Shown here: positions 34,530 through 43,667 of the stretch, in pieces
Layout of the letters: every line of letters starts with the position of its first letter
How positions within the stretch are numbered: position 1 is the first letter of the stretch
Notes under the pieces: model-generated
What the model saw: only the letters and a program-made list of their open reading frames with translations
Told to the model about the DNA's origin: nothing
The model's database searches: none
Translations under genes and position numbers: made by a program
DNA from: Asticcacaulis sp. AC466
GTDB taxonomy: Bacteria; Pseudomonadota; Alphaproteobacteria; Caulobacterales; Caulobacteraceae
DNA: 64,000 bases
Assembly (NCBI RefSeq): GCF_000495815.1
Contig: NZ_AWGE01000006.1
Span: forward strand, 248,001-312,000
Direction: 5' to 3'

Positions 34530-35408
34530 ATGCGCTTCGTCGATGCCCATATCCATCTGTGGCAACTGGACCGGCTGCGCTATCCGTGGCTGACGCCGCC
34601 TTTTTCCGATGACGGGCCCAATGGCAGCGTTGAGGCGATTGCGCACACATATCTGCCGGCGGACTACCTGGCCGATGCGGCGGGTTTTCAGGTCGAAAAG
34701 GTCGTGCATATCGATGCCGGCGCCCATGCCGATGACGCCGTGGCAGAGACGCGGTGGCTGCAATCCCTCGCCGATGCCGGCGGTTACCCGCAAGCGATCA
34801 TAGCCTTCGCCCCACTCAACGACCCCGACGTCGAAGCGCTACTGGCCGACCATACGCTAAGCCCCAATGTGCGCGGCATCCGTCATATCATTAACTGGCA
34901 CGCCGATCCGCAGCGGACCTACACGCCGCGCAACCTGCTCGAAGACGATGGGTTTGCGCGCGGCTACGCCCTCTTGGCCAGGTACGGTCTGTCGTTCGAT
35001 TTGCAAATCTACCCTGGCCAGATGCGGCAGGCCGCCGCGCTGGCGGCGCGTCATCCCGATATTCCCGTGATGATCAATCACATGGGCATGCCGGTTGACG
35101 CCGATAAGACTGAGTGGCGCACAGGCATGAAGACGCTGGCACAATTGCCGCACGTCGCGGTCAAGATCTCCGGCATGGGCTTTGTCGACCGGCAGTGGAC
35201 GCCGGAAACCATGGGGCCGCTGGTGCGCGAGGCGATAGACATGTTCGGGACGGACCGTGTTATGCTCGCCAGCGATTTTCCTACCGACAAGCTGTTCAAC
35301 AGCTACGCGAAAAGCCTAAAATTCTACGACGAGCTGACGGAAAAGTTCAGCCAAAGCCAACGGGACGCCATGTTCGCAGCGAATGCCGAACGTCTATACA
35401 GGATTTAG
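34530..35408 (+). CDS. L-rhamnono-1,4-lactonase (LRA2-type amidohydrolase)
   Basis: 292-residue metal-dependent hydrolase of the amidohydrolase-2 family that opens the rhamnonolactone made by the preceding enzyme. Metal or catalytic residues are seen in DAHIHLW (HxH near residue 8), VVHIDAGAH, MINHMGMP and LASDFP (Asp near 260). It begins 9 bases after the dehydrogenase and ends 9 bases before rhaT. The homologous fuconolactonases share the fold; the neighbours favour rhamnonolactone. Confidence 0.87.
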   Translation: MRFVDAHIHLWQLDRLRYPWLTPPFSDDGPNGSVEAIAHTYLPADYLADAAGFQVEKVVHIDAGAHADDAVAETRWLQSLADAGGYPQAIIAFAPLNDPDVEALLADHTLSPNVRGIRHIINWHADPQRTYTPRNLLEDDGFARGYALLARYGLSFDLQIYPGQMRQAAALAARHPDIPVMINHMGMPVDADKTEWRTGMKTLAQLPHVAVKISGMGFVDRQWTPETMGPLVREAIDMFGTDRVMLASDFPTDKLFNSYAKSLKFYDELTEKFSQSQRDAMFAANAERLYRI

Positions 35409-35417
35409 GAAACACCA

Positions 35418-36482
35418 ATGAACCCGTTATTGGGCGTCTTTTTTCACTGGCTGGGAGGGCTCTCCTCGGCCAGCTTCTACGTGCCTTACAAACGCATCCG
35501 GCTATGGTCGTGGGAAATCTTCTGGCTAACCGGTGGCGTCTTTTCATGGATCATAGCGCCATGGATCGGCGCAATGATCGGTACACAACACCTGTTCGCC
35601 GTCCTCGGCTCGACCGCGCCATCCGTCATCTGGGCGTGCGTCGGCTGCGGCGCGCTGTGGGGTATGGGCGGGCTGACCTTCGGCCTGACCATGCGCTATC
35701 TGGGGCTTTCGTTGGGCATGGCCGTAGCGCTGGGCCTGACGACGGTTATCGGTACGCTGGGGCCACCGCTCGTCAACGGCACCCTGGGCGATGTTGCCGC
35801 CAAGCCCGGTAGTCTGTACACCTTCATCGGCATTGCCGTGGTGCTGGTGGCCATTGTCGTGGTGGCCCTGGCCGGTCACGCCAAGGAAAAGGAGCTGCCC
35901 GGCGAAAAGGAAGGCCTGAGCGAATTCAACCTCAGCAAGGGCCTCATGGTCGCCGTCTTCTGTGGTGTCATGTCGTCCTTCTTCGCCTTCGGTCTGGAAC
36001 GCGGCACCCCGATCAAGGAGGCCAGTCTGGCCGCCGGGACGGGCGTTCTGTGGGCCGGTTTGCCGGTCATCTGCATCGTGCTGATCGGCGGGTTTGCCAC
36101 CAATCTGGTGTGGAGCGGCTATCTGATCATCAAGAACCGCTCGGCGGGTGAATGGATCGGCAAGGCCCGGCCCGGCGCACCGGCGGAAAAAATTCCGCTT
36201 TTGACCAACTATCTGCTGGCCGCCCTAGGCGGCACCCTATGGTATTTCCAGTTCTTCTTTTACACCATGGGCGAAAGCCAGATGGGCCGCTTCGGCTTCT
36301 CCAGCTGGACCCTGCATATGGCGTCGATCATCCTGTTCTCGACCCTGTGGGGCTTCGCGCTCAAGGAATGGAAGGGTACGTCGGCCCGCACGCAGGGGCT
36401 GGTCTGGCTGGGCATACTGGCCCTGGTCGGCTCGACCGTCATTATCGGCTACGGCAACTATCTGGCTGGCCTCGCTGGCTGA
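35418..36482 (+). CDS. rhaT: L-rhamnose/proton symporter
   Basis: 354-residue inner-membrane transporter with ten hydrophobic helices, a member of the drug/metabolite-like RhaT family. Characteristic segments include FHWLGGLSSASFYVPYKRI at the start, WIIAPWIGAMIGT, RYLGLSLGMAVALGLTTVIGTL (about 95-116), FGLERGTPIKEAS and TLWYFQFFFYTMGESQMG. It delivers L-rhamnose to the dehydrogenase encoded two genes upstream. A strong hairpin follows at 36510. Confidence 0.94.
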   Translation: MNPLLGVFFHWLGGLSSASFYVPYKRIRLWSWEIFWLTGGVFSWIIAPWIGAMIGTQHLFAVLGSTAPSVIWACVGCGALWGMGGLTFGLTMRYLGLSLGMAVALGLTTVIGTLGPPLVNGTLGDVAAKPGSLYTFIGIAVVLVAIVVVALAGHAKEKELPGEKEGLSEFNLSKGLMVAVFCGVMSSFFAFGLERGTPIKEASLAAGTGVLWAGLPVICIVLIGGFATNLVWSGYLIIKNRSAGEWIGKARPGAPAEKIPLLTNYLLAALGGTLWYFQFFFYTMGESQMGRFGFSSWTLHMASIILFSTLWGFALKEWKGTSARTQGLVWLGILALVGSTVIIGYGNYLAGLAG

Positions 36483-36503
36483 CACCAAGTTGTCGGTGAT
36501 CAA

Positions 36504-36534
36504 AAAACAGGCCCGGCAGGATACCTGCCGGGCC
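36504..36534. terminator. Bidirectional terminator between rhaT and KDR dehydrogenase genes
   Basis: Perfect 11-bp stem GGCCCGGCAGG (36510-36520) / CCTGCCGGGCC (36524-36534) with a 3-nt loop. Six A on the left give a T-run for the minus strand, and TTCAGTTT follows on the plus strand. Both neighbouring genes end toward it. Confidence 0.8.
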
Positions 36535-36604
36535 TTCAGTTTGGATCATCAGGGAAAGCGATCCATAAACCGTGCAAATGGGCGTGCCGATCCGGCGGAT
36601 CGAA

Positions 36605-37351
36605 TTAGTAGGTGGTTCGCCCGCCCGACGTATCGAACACCGAAGCGGTGGTGAAGGAGCATTCTTCCGACGCCATAAAGCAGACTGTGGCGGCCGATTC
36701 GTCGACCACGCCCAATCGGCCCATAGGGATCTTGGAGCGCATGTAATCGACCTGGCTTTGGGGCAATTGCGCCAGGATCGGACTTTCGAACGTGGCCGGC
36801 GTCAGGGCGTTGACGATGACACCTTTGGTGGCCAGTTCCTTGCCCAGGCTTTTCGTCAGGCCGATCACGCCCGCCTTTGAGGCCGAATAGGCCGAGGCGT
36901 TCGGATTGCCTTCCTTGCCGGCCACAGAGGCAACATTGACGATGCGGCCGTAGCCGCCGTCCAGCATGTAGGGGATGACCTCGCGGCAGCAATAGAACAG
37001 GCCGTTGAGATTGATATCCATGACCTTCAGCCAGCTATCGACCGGAAATTCCCACACGGGCACGGTGGCGCCGGTGATGCCGGCCGAATTGATCAGGATA
37101 TCGATCTTGCCGAGGATTTCGGCGGATTGTTTGGCGGCGGCCGCGACGGCAGCCTGATCGGAGACGTCGAGCGCCACGACACCGGCTGCCCCGATCTCCG
37201 CCTTGGCGGCTTCGAGCGCGTCGGCATTCAGGTCCCACAGCACAACGGCGCCGCCTTCGGCGACAATGCGCTTTGCCGCGGCCTTGCCCAGGCCCGACGC
37301 TGCGCCGGTGACGATGGCCGTGCGGCCCTTAAAGCGGTCGGTATAGATCAC
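36605..37351 (-). CDS. 2-keto-3-deoxy-L-rhamnonate 4-dehydrogenase (LRA5-type SDR)
   Basis: 248-residue short-chain dehydrogenase. It has TGAASGLGKAAA (cofactor loop), NSAG (about 88), catalytic SVAGKEGNPNASAYSASK, and a distinctive tail CSFTTASVFDTSGGRTTY. In the non-phosphorylative route it oxidises 2-keto-3-deoxy-L-rhamnonate to the 2,4-diketo acid, which the overlapping FAH-type gene then cleaves. The ATG overlaps the hydrolase stop by 4 bases. A role as KduD in pectin breakdown is the alternative, since KduI is in the locus, but coupling to the hydrolase favours the rhamnose role. Confidence 0.83.
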   Translation of the reverse strand: MIYTDRFKGRTAIVTGAASGLGKAAAKRIVAEGGAVVLWDLNADALEAAKAEIGAAGVVALDVSDQAAVAAAAKQSAEILGKIDILINSAGITGATVPVWEFPVDSWLKVMDINLNGLFYCCREVIPYMLDGGYGRIVNVASVAGKEGNPNASAYSASKAGVIGLTKSLGKELATKGVIVNALTPATFESPILAQLPQSQVDYMRSKIPMGRLGVVDESAATVCFMASEECSFTTASVFDTSGGRTTY

Positions 37352-38220
37352 GCGATAATCTCCAGGCCGTCTAGGCTGAACGGAACGACGGTCTGCCGCT
37401 GTTCGCCGAGCGTGGCGATCCCGAGCGTCATGACATCGCCGGCATTGAGGTAGATCGGGTTGGGCTTCTTGCCTTCGCCAACGCCCGGTGGGGTGCCGGT
37501 GATCACCAGGTCGCCCGGTTGCAGGGTGATGAAGCGCGAAATATAGCTGATGCAGTGCGCGACATTGAAAATCAGGGTCTTCGTATTGCCGGTCTGCATG
37601 CGCTGGCCGTTGACGTCGAGGAACATGTCGAGATTATGCACGTCGCCGACTTCGTCCGGCGTCACCAGCCACGGGCCGGTCGGGCAGAAGGTATCGCAGC
37701 CCTTGCCCTTGACCCACTGAGAGCCGCGTTCCTTCTGGAAGGCGCGCTCCGACACGTCGTTGACCAGCACATAGCCGGCGACGTGGCTGAGGGCTTCGGA
37801 TTCTTCGACATAGCGACAGGTCTTGCCGATGACGAGGCCCAGTTCCACTTCCCAATCCATCTTGGTGGCGTCGCGCGGCTTCATGACGTCGTCATGGGGG
37901 CCGCTCAGCGAGGTGACTGCCTTGGTGAAAAAGATTGGCTCCGGCGGCACGGGCAGGTTCGATTCGGCGGCATGGTCGGCATAGTTGAGGCCGACGGCGA
38001 TGATCTTGCCGATACCGTTCACCGGTACACCATAGCGCGGCGTTCCGTCCACCACCGGCAGCGTGGCGATGTCGAGCGCCGTCAGTTTGGCCAGTTGCGA
38101 CAGGCGCACCGTATCCGGCGTCAAGTCGGAGACGACGCCGGACAGATCGCGGATCTTGCCATCGGCATCGACGACACCGGGTTTTTCCTGGCCCTTGGGG
38201 CCATAGCGGCAGAATTTCAT
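37348..38220 (-). CDS. 2,4-diketo-3-deoxy-L-rhamnonate hydrolase (LRA6-type FAH protein)
   Basis: 290-residue fumarylacetoacetate-hydrolase-family enzyme that splits the diketo acid into pyruvate and L-lactate. The catalytic domain starts near 75 with IIAVGLNYADHAAE. The metal ligands are in WEVELGLVIG (Glu pair) and LVNDVSERAFQ (Asp), with the closing GDLVITGTPPGVGEGKKP loop. The ending GDVMTLGIATLGEQRQ is standard. It lies between the rhamnonate dehydratase and KDR dehydrogenase genes in one minus-strand transcript. Confidence 0.88.
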   Translation of the reverse strand: MKFCRYGPKGQEKPGVVDADGKIRDLSGVVSDLTPDTVRLSQLAKLTALDIATLPVVDGTPRYGVPVNGIGKIIAVGLNYADHAAESNLPVPPEPIFFTKAVTSLSGPHDDVMKPRDATKMDWEVELGLVIGKTCRYVEESEALSHVAGYVLVNDVSERAFQKERGSQWVKGKGCDTFCPTGPWLVTPDEVGDVHNLDMFLDVNGQRMQTGNTKTLIFNVAHCISYISRFITLQPGDLVITGTPPGVGEGKKPNPIYLNAGDVMTLGIATLGEQRQTVVPFSLDGLEIIA

Positions 38221-38258
38221 GGGAAGTCCTTTGGTAGATTTTGAGCCCTGGGAAGGTC

Positions 38259-39458
38259 TTAATGGGTATAGGGGCGATAAAGCTTGACGTCCGGGTTCAG
38301 TTCGACACCGAAACCCGGCTTATCCAGCGTGTTGACATTGAGGCGGCCGTTTTCCGGCACCGGTTCCCCGAGCAATTGCGGATGGAACATTGGCGCGACG
38401 TGGTCGGCCTTGGGCGCCATCATCAGGAATTCGGCAAACGGCGAATTGTGGCGTGTGATGACGAAATGATAGCTATATACGGACGATCCGTGCGGGACGA
38501 CCATGATGCCCTTGGCATCGGCCATGGCGGAAATCTTGAGCAATTCGGTGATGCCGCCGCACCAGCCGACATCCGGCTGGATCAGGTCGCAGCAGTCCAT
38601 CTCCATCAGCATCCGGAAGCCCCAGCGTGTGGCTTCGTGTTCACCGGTGGTAACCAGCATGCCGGCGGGAACATTCATTTTGAGTTGCTGATAGCCCCAG
38701 TAATCGTCCGGAGAAATGGCTTCTTCGATCCATTTTAAGCCGTATTCATGACAGGCATGGGCCAGCTTGGTGGCGTAATTCACATCGAGGGCCATCCAGC
38801 AGTCATACATCAGCCAGAAATCATCGCCGCATTTACTGCGCATGTCGGCGAGCAACTCGACATTCTTTCTCAGGCCCTCGTCGCCTTCGATCGGACCGTG
38901 CAGCAGGGGCAGCTTGCCGCCAATAAAGCCCATCTGTTTGGCCAGGTCCGGACGCGCGCCGGTGGCGTAGAACTGCAATTCATTGCGCACCGCGCCGCCC
39001 AGCATGTGATAGACGGGCTCGCCGCGCAGGCGGCCCATCAGGTCCCACAGGGCCAGGTCGACGCCGGAAATGGCGTTCACCACAATGCCCTTGCGGCCAT
39101 AATATTGCGAGGCGAAGTACATCTGGTCCCAGATGGTTTCGTAATCGAAAGGCGAACGGCCTTCGAGGAACCGCGCAAAGTGCTTTTCGACCATATAGGC
39201 CGCCGGTTCGCCGCCGGTGGTCACCGCGAAACCGGTCGTGCCGTCTTCACATTCGATTTCGACGACCAGCGTCCCCAGTACATTGATGCCAAAGGATTTG
39301 CGGCTCTGGCGGTATTCCGGATAGCGACCCATGGAGGTCGCGATATGGTTATCAATCCAGTGGCCTTCACCCTGATCGTGATAGTCGGCCCCGCCGCCGC
39401 CTTCACCACCCTTGATAACCGAGGCGCGGACCTGTTTAATTTTTGGATATCTAGACAT
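38259..39458 (-). CDS. rhmD: L-rhamnonate dehydratase
   Basis: 399-residue enolase-superfamily enzyme removing water from L-rhamnonate to give 2-keto-3-deoxy-L-rhamnonate. The N-terminal capping domain holds the family-specific [20 protein letters not shown]. Magnesium ligands are in [25 protein letters not shown] and [12 protein letters not shown]; the catalytic His is in [13 protein letters not shown]. The sequence closely follows known RhmD proteins. It heads the minus-strand arm dehydratase-hydrolase-dehydrogenase and is divergent from an IclR regulator gene across 93 bp. Confidence 0.94.
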   Translation of the reverse strand: MSRYPKIKQVRASVIKGGEGGGGADYHDQGEGHWIDNHIATSMGRYPEYRQSRKSFGINVLGTLVVEIECEDGTTGFAVTTGGEPAAYMVEKHFARFLEGRSPFDYETIWDQMYFASQYYGRKGIVVNAISGVDLALWDLMGRLRGEPVYHMLGGAVRNELQFYATGARPDLAKQMGFIGGKLPLLHGPIEGDEGLRKNVELLADMRSKCGDDFWLMYDCWMALDVNYATKLAHACHEYGLKWIEEAISPDDYWGYQQLKMNVPAGMLVTTGEHEATRWGFRMLMEMDCCDLIQPDVGWCGGITELLKISAMADAKGIMVVPHGSSVYSYHFVITRHNSPFAEFLMMAPKADHVAPMFHPQLLGEPVPENGRLNVNTLDKPGFGVELNPDVKLYRPYTH

Positions 39459-39471
39459 AATCTCACCATTT

Positions 39472-39524
39472 GGGATAAAGCTTATCCCGAGCCCTGTTCG
39501 CAGACAATAAAGCGTGTTATTGTC
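39472..39524. promoter_or_regulatory. Two inverted repeats between rhamnonate dehydratase and IclR genes
   Basis: GGGATAA-AGC-TTATCCC (39472-39488) and GACAATAA-N6-TTATTGTC (39503-39524, perfect 8-bp arms) fill the 93-bp divergent region, the first only 14 bp before the dehydratase start. They are candidate operators for the adjacent IclR protein. Confidence 0.6.
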
Positions 39525-39551
39525 CCATTATCTAGATTTGAGTTCTACAGA

Positions 39552-40364
39552 ATGAAACAAATGGCGTCAATTGAGAATGTGTCCGAGGAGTCTGACGACG
39601 CCGTCGCCAAAACTCTGGGTGGCGCTCAGACCCTGGTGCGGGGTCTTGATGTCATGATGGCCATCGCCGCCGGGGCCAAGACCTTGCCCGACCTGTCCGA
39701 GGCGATCGGACTTACGCGCTCGACGACCCACCGCCTGGCCACGACCCTGGTCGAGCAGCGCTTTCTCAATTTCACGCCCCGCGTCGGCTATAGCCTGGGG
39801 CCGCGACTGCTCGAACTGGGGCACCTGGCGTCGCGCAATATGAGCCTGCCCCGCGTGGCGCACGACTACCTGCTGCAGCTGTCGCACGACAGTGGCGACA
39901 CGGTGCATCTCGGCATTCTGGAAAAGGATCAGGCGCTGTATCTCGACAAGATTTCCGGCTCGCGCCGCATCGAGATTTCGTCGCGCATCGGTGAGCGCCA
40001 GCCCCTGCGGTCCACTGGCATCGGCAAGGCACTGCTGCTCGATGACACCGAGGAGGCGTGGAAAGAGGTCTACGCCCGCGAAGCCAGGCAGTTTCCGGCC
40101 TATCGCGTTCCGGAGACGGAATGGCTTGAGCGCATGAAGGCCTATTCTGCCGCCGGATATGCGCTGGATCTCGAAGAAAATGAAGATCGCATCCGCTGTG
40201 TGGCGGCGCCTATTCGCGACGCGGCCGGCCGGATCATTGGATCGATCAGCGTTTCGTCGGCGGCGCAGTATCTGGACGATACCCGCATGGAAATCCTGAA
40301 GCGCCAGGTTCTGGATACGGTTCAAGCGATTTCCAGCGAGTTCGGCTGGCGCGCGCGTCGATAA
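39552..40364 (+). CDS. IclR-family regulator of rhamnose genes
   Basis: About 270 residues. The N-terminal winged HTH (LVRGLDVMMAIAAGAKTLPDLSEAIGLTRSTTHRLATTL pieces, about 30-70) is followed by the IclR effector-binding domain with GDTVHLGILEKDQALYLDKISG, SRIGERQPLRSTGIGKALL, ENEDRIRCVAAPI and ISVSSAAQYLDD. Acting as repressor or activator it should sense a sugar acid of the rhamnose path and bind the inverted repeats before its own gene. ATG 39552 was chosen; 39561 is also possible. It is clearly paralogous to the IclR gene at 49707. Confidence 0.88.
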   Translation: MKQMASIENVSEESDDAVAKTLGGAQTLVRGLDVMMAIAAGAKTLPDLSEAIGLTRSTTHRLATTLVEQRFLNFTPRVGYSLGPRLLELGHLASRNMSLPRVAHDYLLQLSHDSGDTVHLGILEKDQALYLDKISGSRRIEISSRIGERQPLRSTGIGKALLLDDTEEAWKEVYAREARQFPAYRVPETEWLERMKAYSAAGYALDLEENEDRIRCVAAPIRDAAGRIIGSISVSSAAQYLDDTRMEILKRQVLDTVQAISSEFGWRARR

Positions 40365-40374
40365 GACCTCAGGG

Positions 40375-40677
40375 TCAGCGGCGCGGCAGGATGGATCGAA
40401 CCAGACTGGTTATCGCCACGGTGATGCCGATGCCCGCAATGACGGTAAGGGCGATATTGAGCAGGTCGTCTGTATCCGGTTGCGTGTCCGGAACGCCTTC
40501 CGATCCGCCAAGGGGGCGCTTGGCCTGAAGCGGCAGGTTTACAGTACCCATGGCCGGCGCATCGCGCGGCGTCCAGTCCCATACGCCCGGATATTGGCTT
40601 TCGGGCTCAAGGGCATTGGGAGGAAACGGCGGGCGTGACAGCGGACGCGTGGCAGTTGGCAATGATAATTCGGGCAT
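40375..40677 (-). CDS. Proline-rich small membrane protein, unknown function
   Basis: 100 residues. A Pro-rich N-terminus (RPLSRPPFPPNALEPESQYP), a middle soluble part, and one transmembrane helix near the C-terminus (LLNIALTVIAGIGITVAITSL, about 72-92) with a basic end RSILPRR. No family recognised. AGGAG stands nine bases before the ATG. It converges with the IclR gene, 10 bases apart. Confidence 0.6.
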   Translation of the reverse strand: MPELSLPTATRPLSRPPFPPNALEPESQYPGVWDWTPRDAPAMGTVNLPLQAKRPLGGSEGVPDTQPDTDDLLNIALTVIAGIGITVAITSLVRSILPRR

Positions 40678-41031
40678 CGAACTACGCTCCTGATGACGGA
40701 ACCGAAACCGATAATACGCCGATTATAAAATAAGTCATCAATCTTGACGTGCACGTAAATAAAATGGCGTAAGCGTTTGTTTCCGCGGCGGCTTCCCGTG
40801 TGACGGCCTGCTCCCCTTGAACCTGACATGCACCCCTAATCGTTCCGAATATCGGAACGAAGGGATTTCTTCCATGAAAATTGGAACATATTTTTACATA
40901 TTCGCATTATCGCATCCAAAATCGTATCTTTATGTGGACGTGCCGTGTCGTTATATGTTACGAAATGTTCCTAACAGGCGTCGATCAAGGCTCACGATCA
41001 TGCCAATGTCAACGGGTGAGGGAGGGCGCGA
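40678..41031. promoter_or_regulatory. Promoter region of pectin operon with GTTCC/GGAAC palindromes
   Basis: 354-bp non-coding gap. TCGTTCCGA-ATA-TCGGAACGA (40840-40860) is a perfect 9-bp-arm palindrome. Two further related elements in opposite orientation, GGAACATATTTTTACATAT (40883-40901) and ATATGTTACGAAATGTTCC (40953-40971), agree at 15 of 19 positions when one is reversed. The 5-7-5 GTTCC/GGAAC spacing recurs at 49567 near the second IclR gene. The region likely controls the operon beginning at 41032. Confidence 0.55.
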
Positions 41032-41556
41032 ATGGTGCGGTTAAGCACACTGGCCTCGCAATATGGGAGTGTCGCCATGCTTGCGGCTGCGGTCGTGGCA
41101 TCCGGTGCGTGCGCGCAAACGGCAAGCCCGCCGTCGACCGACAGCGGCATGGCCCTGACCCAGGCAATGGAATTGGCCCAGGCCGCCATCGCCGATTGTC
41201 AGGCGCGAGGCTATCCGGCCAGTGCCAGCGTGGTGGATGACAAGGGCGTGGTCAAGACCACCCTGCGCGCCGATGGCGCCATGAAGCCGCCGGTCGCCGC
41301 ACCGTTAAAGGCCTTTACCGCCTTCGTCTTTGATCAACCGGGCGCCGAGATGGAACTGCGCGAAAAGAGTGATGCCGCTTTCAAGGCGCAGATCGATGCG
41401 CATAAGGACATCTACAACGACCACGCCGGATCGGTCCCCTTGCACGCAGGCGGCAAATTGATTGGCGCCTTGGCGGTGGCCGATGTGCCGCATGAGGTTG
41501 CCGACGCCTGCGCGCGCGCTGCGGTCGTCAGATATCCGGCCATCGGATTGAAATAG
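41032..41556 (+). CDS. Exported HbpS/GlcG-like (DUF336) protein
   Basis: 174 residues with a signal peptide (about 1-28, ending GACAQ-TAS). The mature part is a GlcG/HbpS-type domain: [21 protein letters not shown] helix, [21 protein letters not shown] strands, [27 protein letters not shown] loop. Such proteins bind heme or small ligands; many are found beside sugar or glycolate catabolic genes without a proven role. GGAGGG precedes the start. It lies one base before kduI, so it is part of the pectin operon. Confidence 0.82.
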   Translation: MVRLSTLASQYGSVAMLAAAVVASGACAQTASPPSTDSGMALTQAMELAQAAIADCQARGYPASASVVDDKGVVKTTLRADGAMKPPVAAPLKAFTAFVFDQPGAEMELREKSDAAFKAQIDAHKDIYNDHAGSVPLHAGGKLIGALAVADVPHEVADACARAAVVRYPAIGLK

Positions 41557-41557
41557 A

Positions 41558-42403
41558 ATGTACCGCAAGACCTATTATGCGACGTCCCCGGCGATCATGG
41601 CGGGCGCCAGCAATGCCGACCTGTGTGACAACTATCTGATCGACGGGCTTTTTTCACCCGATCGGGTGGTGCTGAACTATCTGCACCAGGAACGCATGGT
41701 CATCGGCGGGGCGATGCCGGTAACGACGCCGGTGCGTCTGCCGGTATATGAGGAGCCGGAATCGAACCGTGGCAAGCCCTTCCTGCATCGCCGGGAAATG
41801 GGCCTGGTCAATGTCGGCGCGGGCGCCGGTCGCGTCACGGTCGATGGCGTCGCTTACGTACTTCAGCCGCTTGACGGCCTGTACATCACGCAAGGGGCGC
41901 GAGAGGTCGTATTCGAAAGTCTGGAGGCGGCCGGCGCGCGATTTTACCTGGCCTCGACGCCCGCCCACTGCGGCTTCACGACCCAGATGTTCTCGATGCA
42001 GACCGCTGTGCCGATCGAGCGCGGCGCGTTAGCAAGCTCAAACGCCCGGACCATTTATCAGATGGTGACGCCGGATGCCTGCGCGTCGGCACAACTGCTG
42101 TTCGGTCTGACCATTCTCAGGCCGGGCAGCGTGTGGAATACCATGCCACCCCATTTGCACGACCGGCGGTCGGAAGCCTATTTTTACTTTAACCTAAAGG
42201 ACGACGCGCGCGTGTTCCATTTCATGGGCGAGCCGGACAAGGCGCGCTCCATCGTGGTCGGCAATGAAGAGGCGGTGATCTGTCCGCCCTGGTCGATCCA
42301 CATGGGGGCTGGCACATCAAGCTATGCGTTTATATGGGCCATGGGCGGGGAAAACCTTGACTATGGCGACTTTAATGAACTGGATATCTGCCAACTGGCC
42401 TGA
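41558..42403 (+). CDS. kduI: 5-dehydro-4-deoxy-D-glucuronate isomerase
   Basis: 281-residue cupin enzyme converting 5-keto-4-deoxyuronate, formed from unsaturated galacturonate, to 2,5-diketo-3-deoxygluconate. The zinc-site segment is [16 protein letters not shown] (about 193-208; two His and a Glu), with another His in [11 protein letters not shown]. The N-terminal [27 protein letters not shown] pieces and the [15 protein letters not shown] end are typical KduI. Unusually, an exported DUF336 gene precedes it by one base. KduD, KdgK and Eda are not in the window. Confidence 0.95.
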   Translation: MYRKTYYATSPAIMAGASNADLCDNYLIDGLFSPDRVVLNYLHQERMVIGGAMPVTTPVRLPVYEEPESNRGKPFLHRREMGLVNVGAGAGRVTVDGVAYVLQPLDGLYITQGAREVVFESLEAAGARFYLASTPAHCGFTTQMFSMQTAVPIERGALASSNARTIYQMVTPDACASAQLLFGLTILRPGSVWNTMPPHLHDRRSEAYFYFNLKDDARVFHFMGEPDKARSIVVGNEEAVICPPWSIHMGAGTSSYAFIWAMGGENLDYGDFNELDICQLA

Positions 42404-42471
42404 GCCCGGTTGCCGCCGTCCGCTGGCGGCGTTTGAGCTTAGGTACACAAAATAAGACTGAGGAAATACCC

Positions 42472-43659
42472 ATGCGATATAAGCCCTTTCTTCTGGCGCT
42501 GACCTTAGGTCTCGGTCTGGCCGCGCCGATACTGCCGGTTCACGCGGCGCCGCCCGCCGCCGCTGTGCCGTCCGTATCGTACACATCCGCTGACGTGATG
42601 CGCCTGACTGAAAAGGTGGCGGACTACCAAATTGCCTCGCTCGCCGCCGGACTTGTGCCCGCCCATGCGTCGGGTGATACGCCCGACCCGAAAAACTGGG
42701 TCCAGGGGGCTTTGTTCATCGGCCTGACGGCCCTGGCCGATCACAGCGACAATCCTCTTTACAAACAGGTCGTGTTGCAACGGGGCGAAGCCAATCACTG
42801 GGAATTGGGTAAGCGACTCTATCACGCCGATGATCATGCCATAGGCCAGGTCTATCTGTGGGCGGCACGGCACGGCGCGGGTCCTGACGCCATCGCGCCC
42901 TTGCGCAAAAGCTACGACACCATTCTGGAATTCCAGCCCACAGTCGGGCTGGAACACCGCGAATATACCGATCCGCGCGGTGTCGATTGCGGCCAGCGTT
43001 GGTGTTGGGCCGATGCCCTGTTCATGGCCCCGGCGACATGGCTCGAACTGGCCAACCAGACCGGTGAGGCCAAGTATCGCGACTACGCCGTCAAGGAATT
43101 TTGGGCGACGACCGATTACCTCTACGACAAAACGGAGCACCTCTATTATCGCGACTCGCGCTTCTTCGAGCGACGAGGGCCCCATGGTGAGAGGGTCTTC
43201 TGGTCGCGCGGCGACGGCTGGGTGTTTGCGGGCCTGGCCCATATCATTCCGTTGATGCCGCAGGGCGCCGACCGCGCCCACATGGAAACCGTCTTTAAGG
43301 AAATGGCCGCCAAGCTGATTTCGATCCAGAAGGCCGATGGCTACTGGTCGCCGTCCCTGCTGGCCGATCCGGCGACATCGGTGCCGGAATCGAGCGGCAC
43401 GGCCTTTTATGTCTACGGTCTGGCCTGGGGCATCAAGGCCGGGCTGCTCGACGCCAAGTCATATGAACCAGCCGTCCGCAAGGGCTGGGCTGCCCTGGTC
43501 AGGTCGGTCCATCCGGACGGCAAGTTGGGCTATGTTCAGTCCATCGGCGATCAGCCCGACAATGTCAGCTATGACGACACGCAATATTACGGCGTCGGCG
43601 CCTTCCTGATGGCCGGCACGGCCGTGGCCGATCTCCAGCTCGACCGCCGCAAAAAGTAG
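42472..43659 (+). CDS. GH105 unsaturated rhamnogalacturonyl hydrolase
   Basis: 395 residues including a signal peptide (about 1-26, VHA-APP), so periplasmic. It is an (alpha/alpha)6 barrel of the YteR/YesR family, removing the 4,5-unsaturated galacturonate from rhamnogalacturonan oligosaccharides left by lyases, which frees rhamnose-ended products. Key segments are YHADDHAIGQVYLWAA, RWCWADALFMAP (catalytic Asp region, about 178-190), WSRGDGWVFAGLA and ESSGTAFYVYGLAWGI. GAGGAA precedes the ATG; a small GC-rich hairpin lies in the gap after kduI. The next gene starts 8 bases after its stop. Confidence 0.92.
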   Translation: MRYKPFLLALTLGLGLAAPILPVHAAPPAAAVPSVSYTSADVMRLTEKVADYQIASLAAGLVPAHASGDTPDPKNWVQGALFIGLTALADHSDNPLYKQVVLQRGEANHWELGKRLYHADDHAIGQVYLWAARHGAGPDAIAPLRKSYDTILEFQPTVGLEHREYTDPRGVDCGQRWCWADALFMAPATWLELANQTGEAKYRDYAVKEFWATTDYLYDKTEHLYYRDSRFFERRGPHGERVFWSRGDGWVFAGLAHIIPLMPQGADRAHMETVFKEMAAKLISIQKADGYWSPSLLADPATSVPESSGTAFYVYGLAWGIKAGLLDAKSYEPAVRKGWAALVRSVHPDGKLGYVQSIGDQPDNVSYDDTQYYGVGAFLMAGTAVADLQLDRRKK

Positions 43660-43667
43660 GGACCGTC

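Noticed and set aside
36605-37351. Assignment of this SDR as KduD
   Set aside because: Coupling to the FAH-type hydrolase and the C-terminal SGGRTTY tail favour the rhamnose-path dehydrogenase, although KduI is in the locus; not excluded.
38748-39551. Upstream extension of the IclR reading frame
   Set aside because: It runs antisense through the rhamnonate dehydratase gene; IclR homology begins only after 39552.
40840-40860. LexA box reading of the GTTCC palindrome
   Set aside because: Half-sites are inverted (GTTC...GAAC), not the direct GTTC-N7-GTTC repeat used by alphaproteobacterial LexA.
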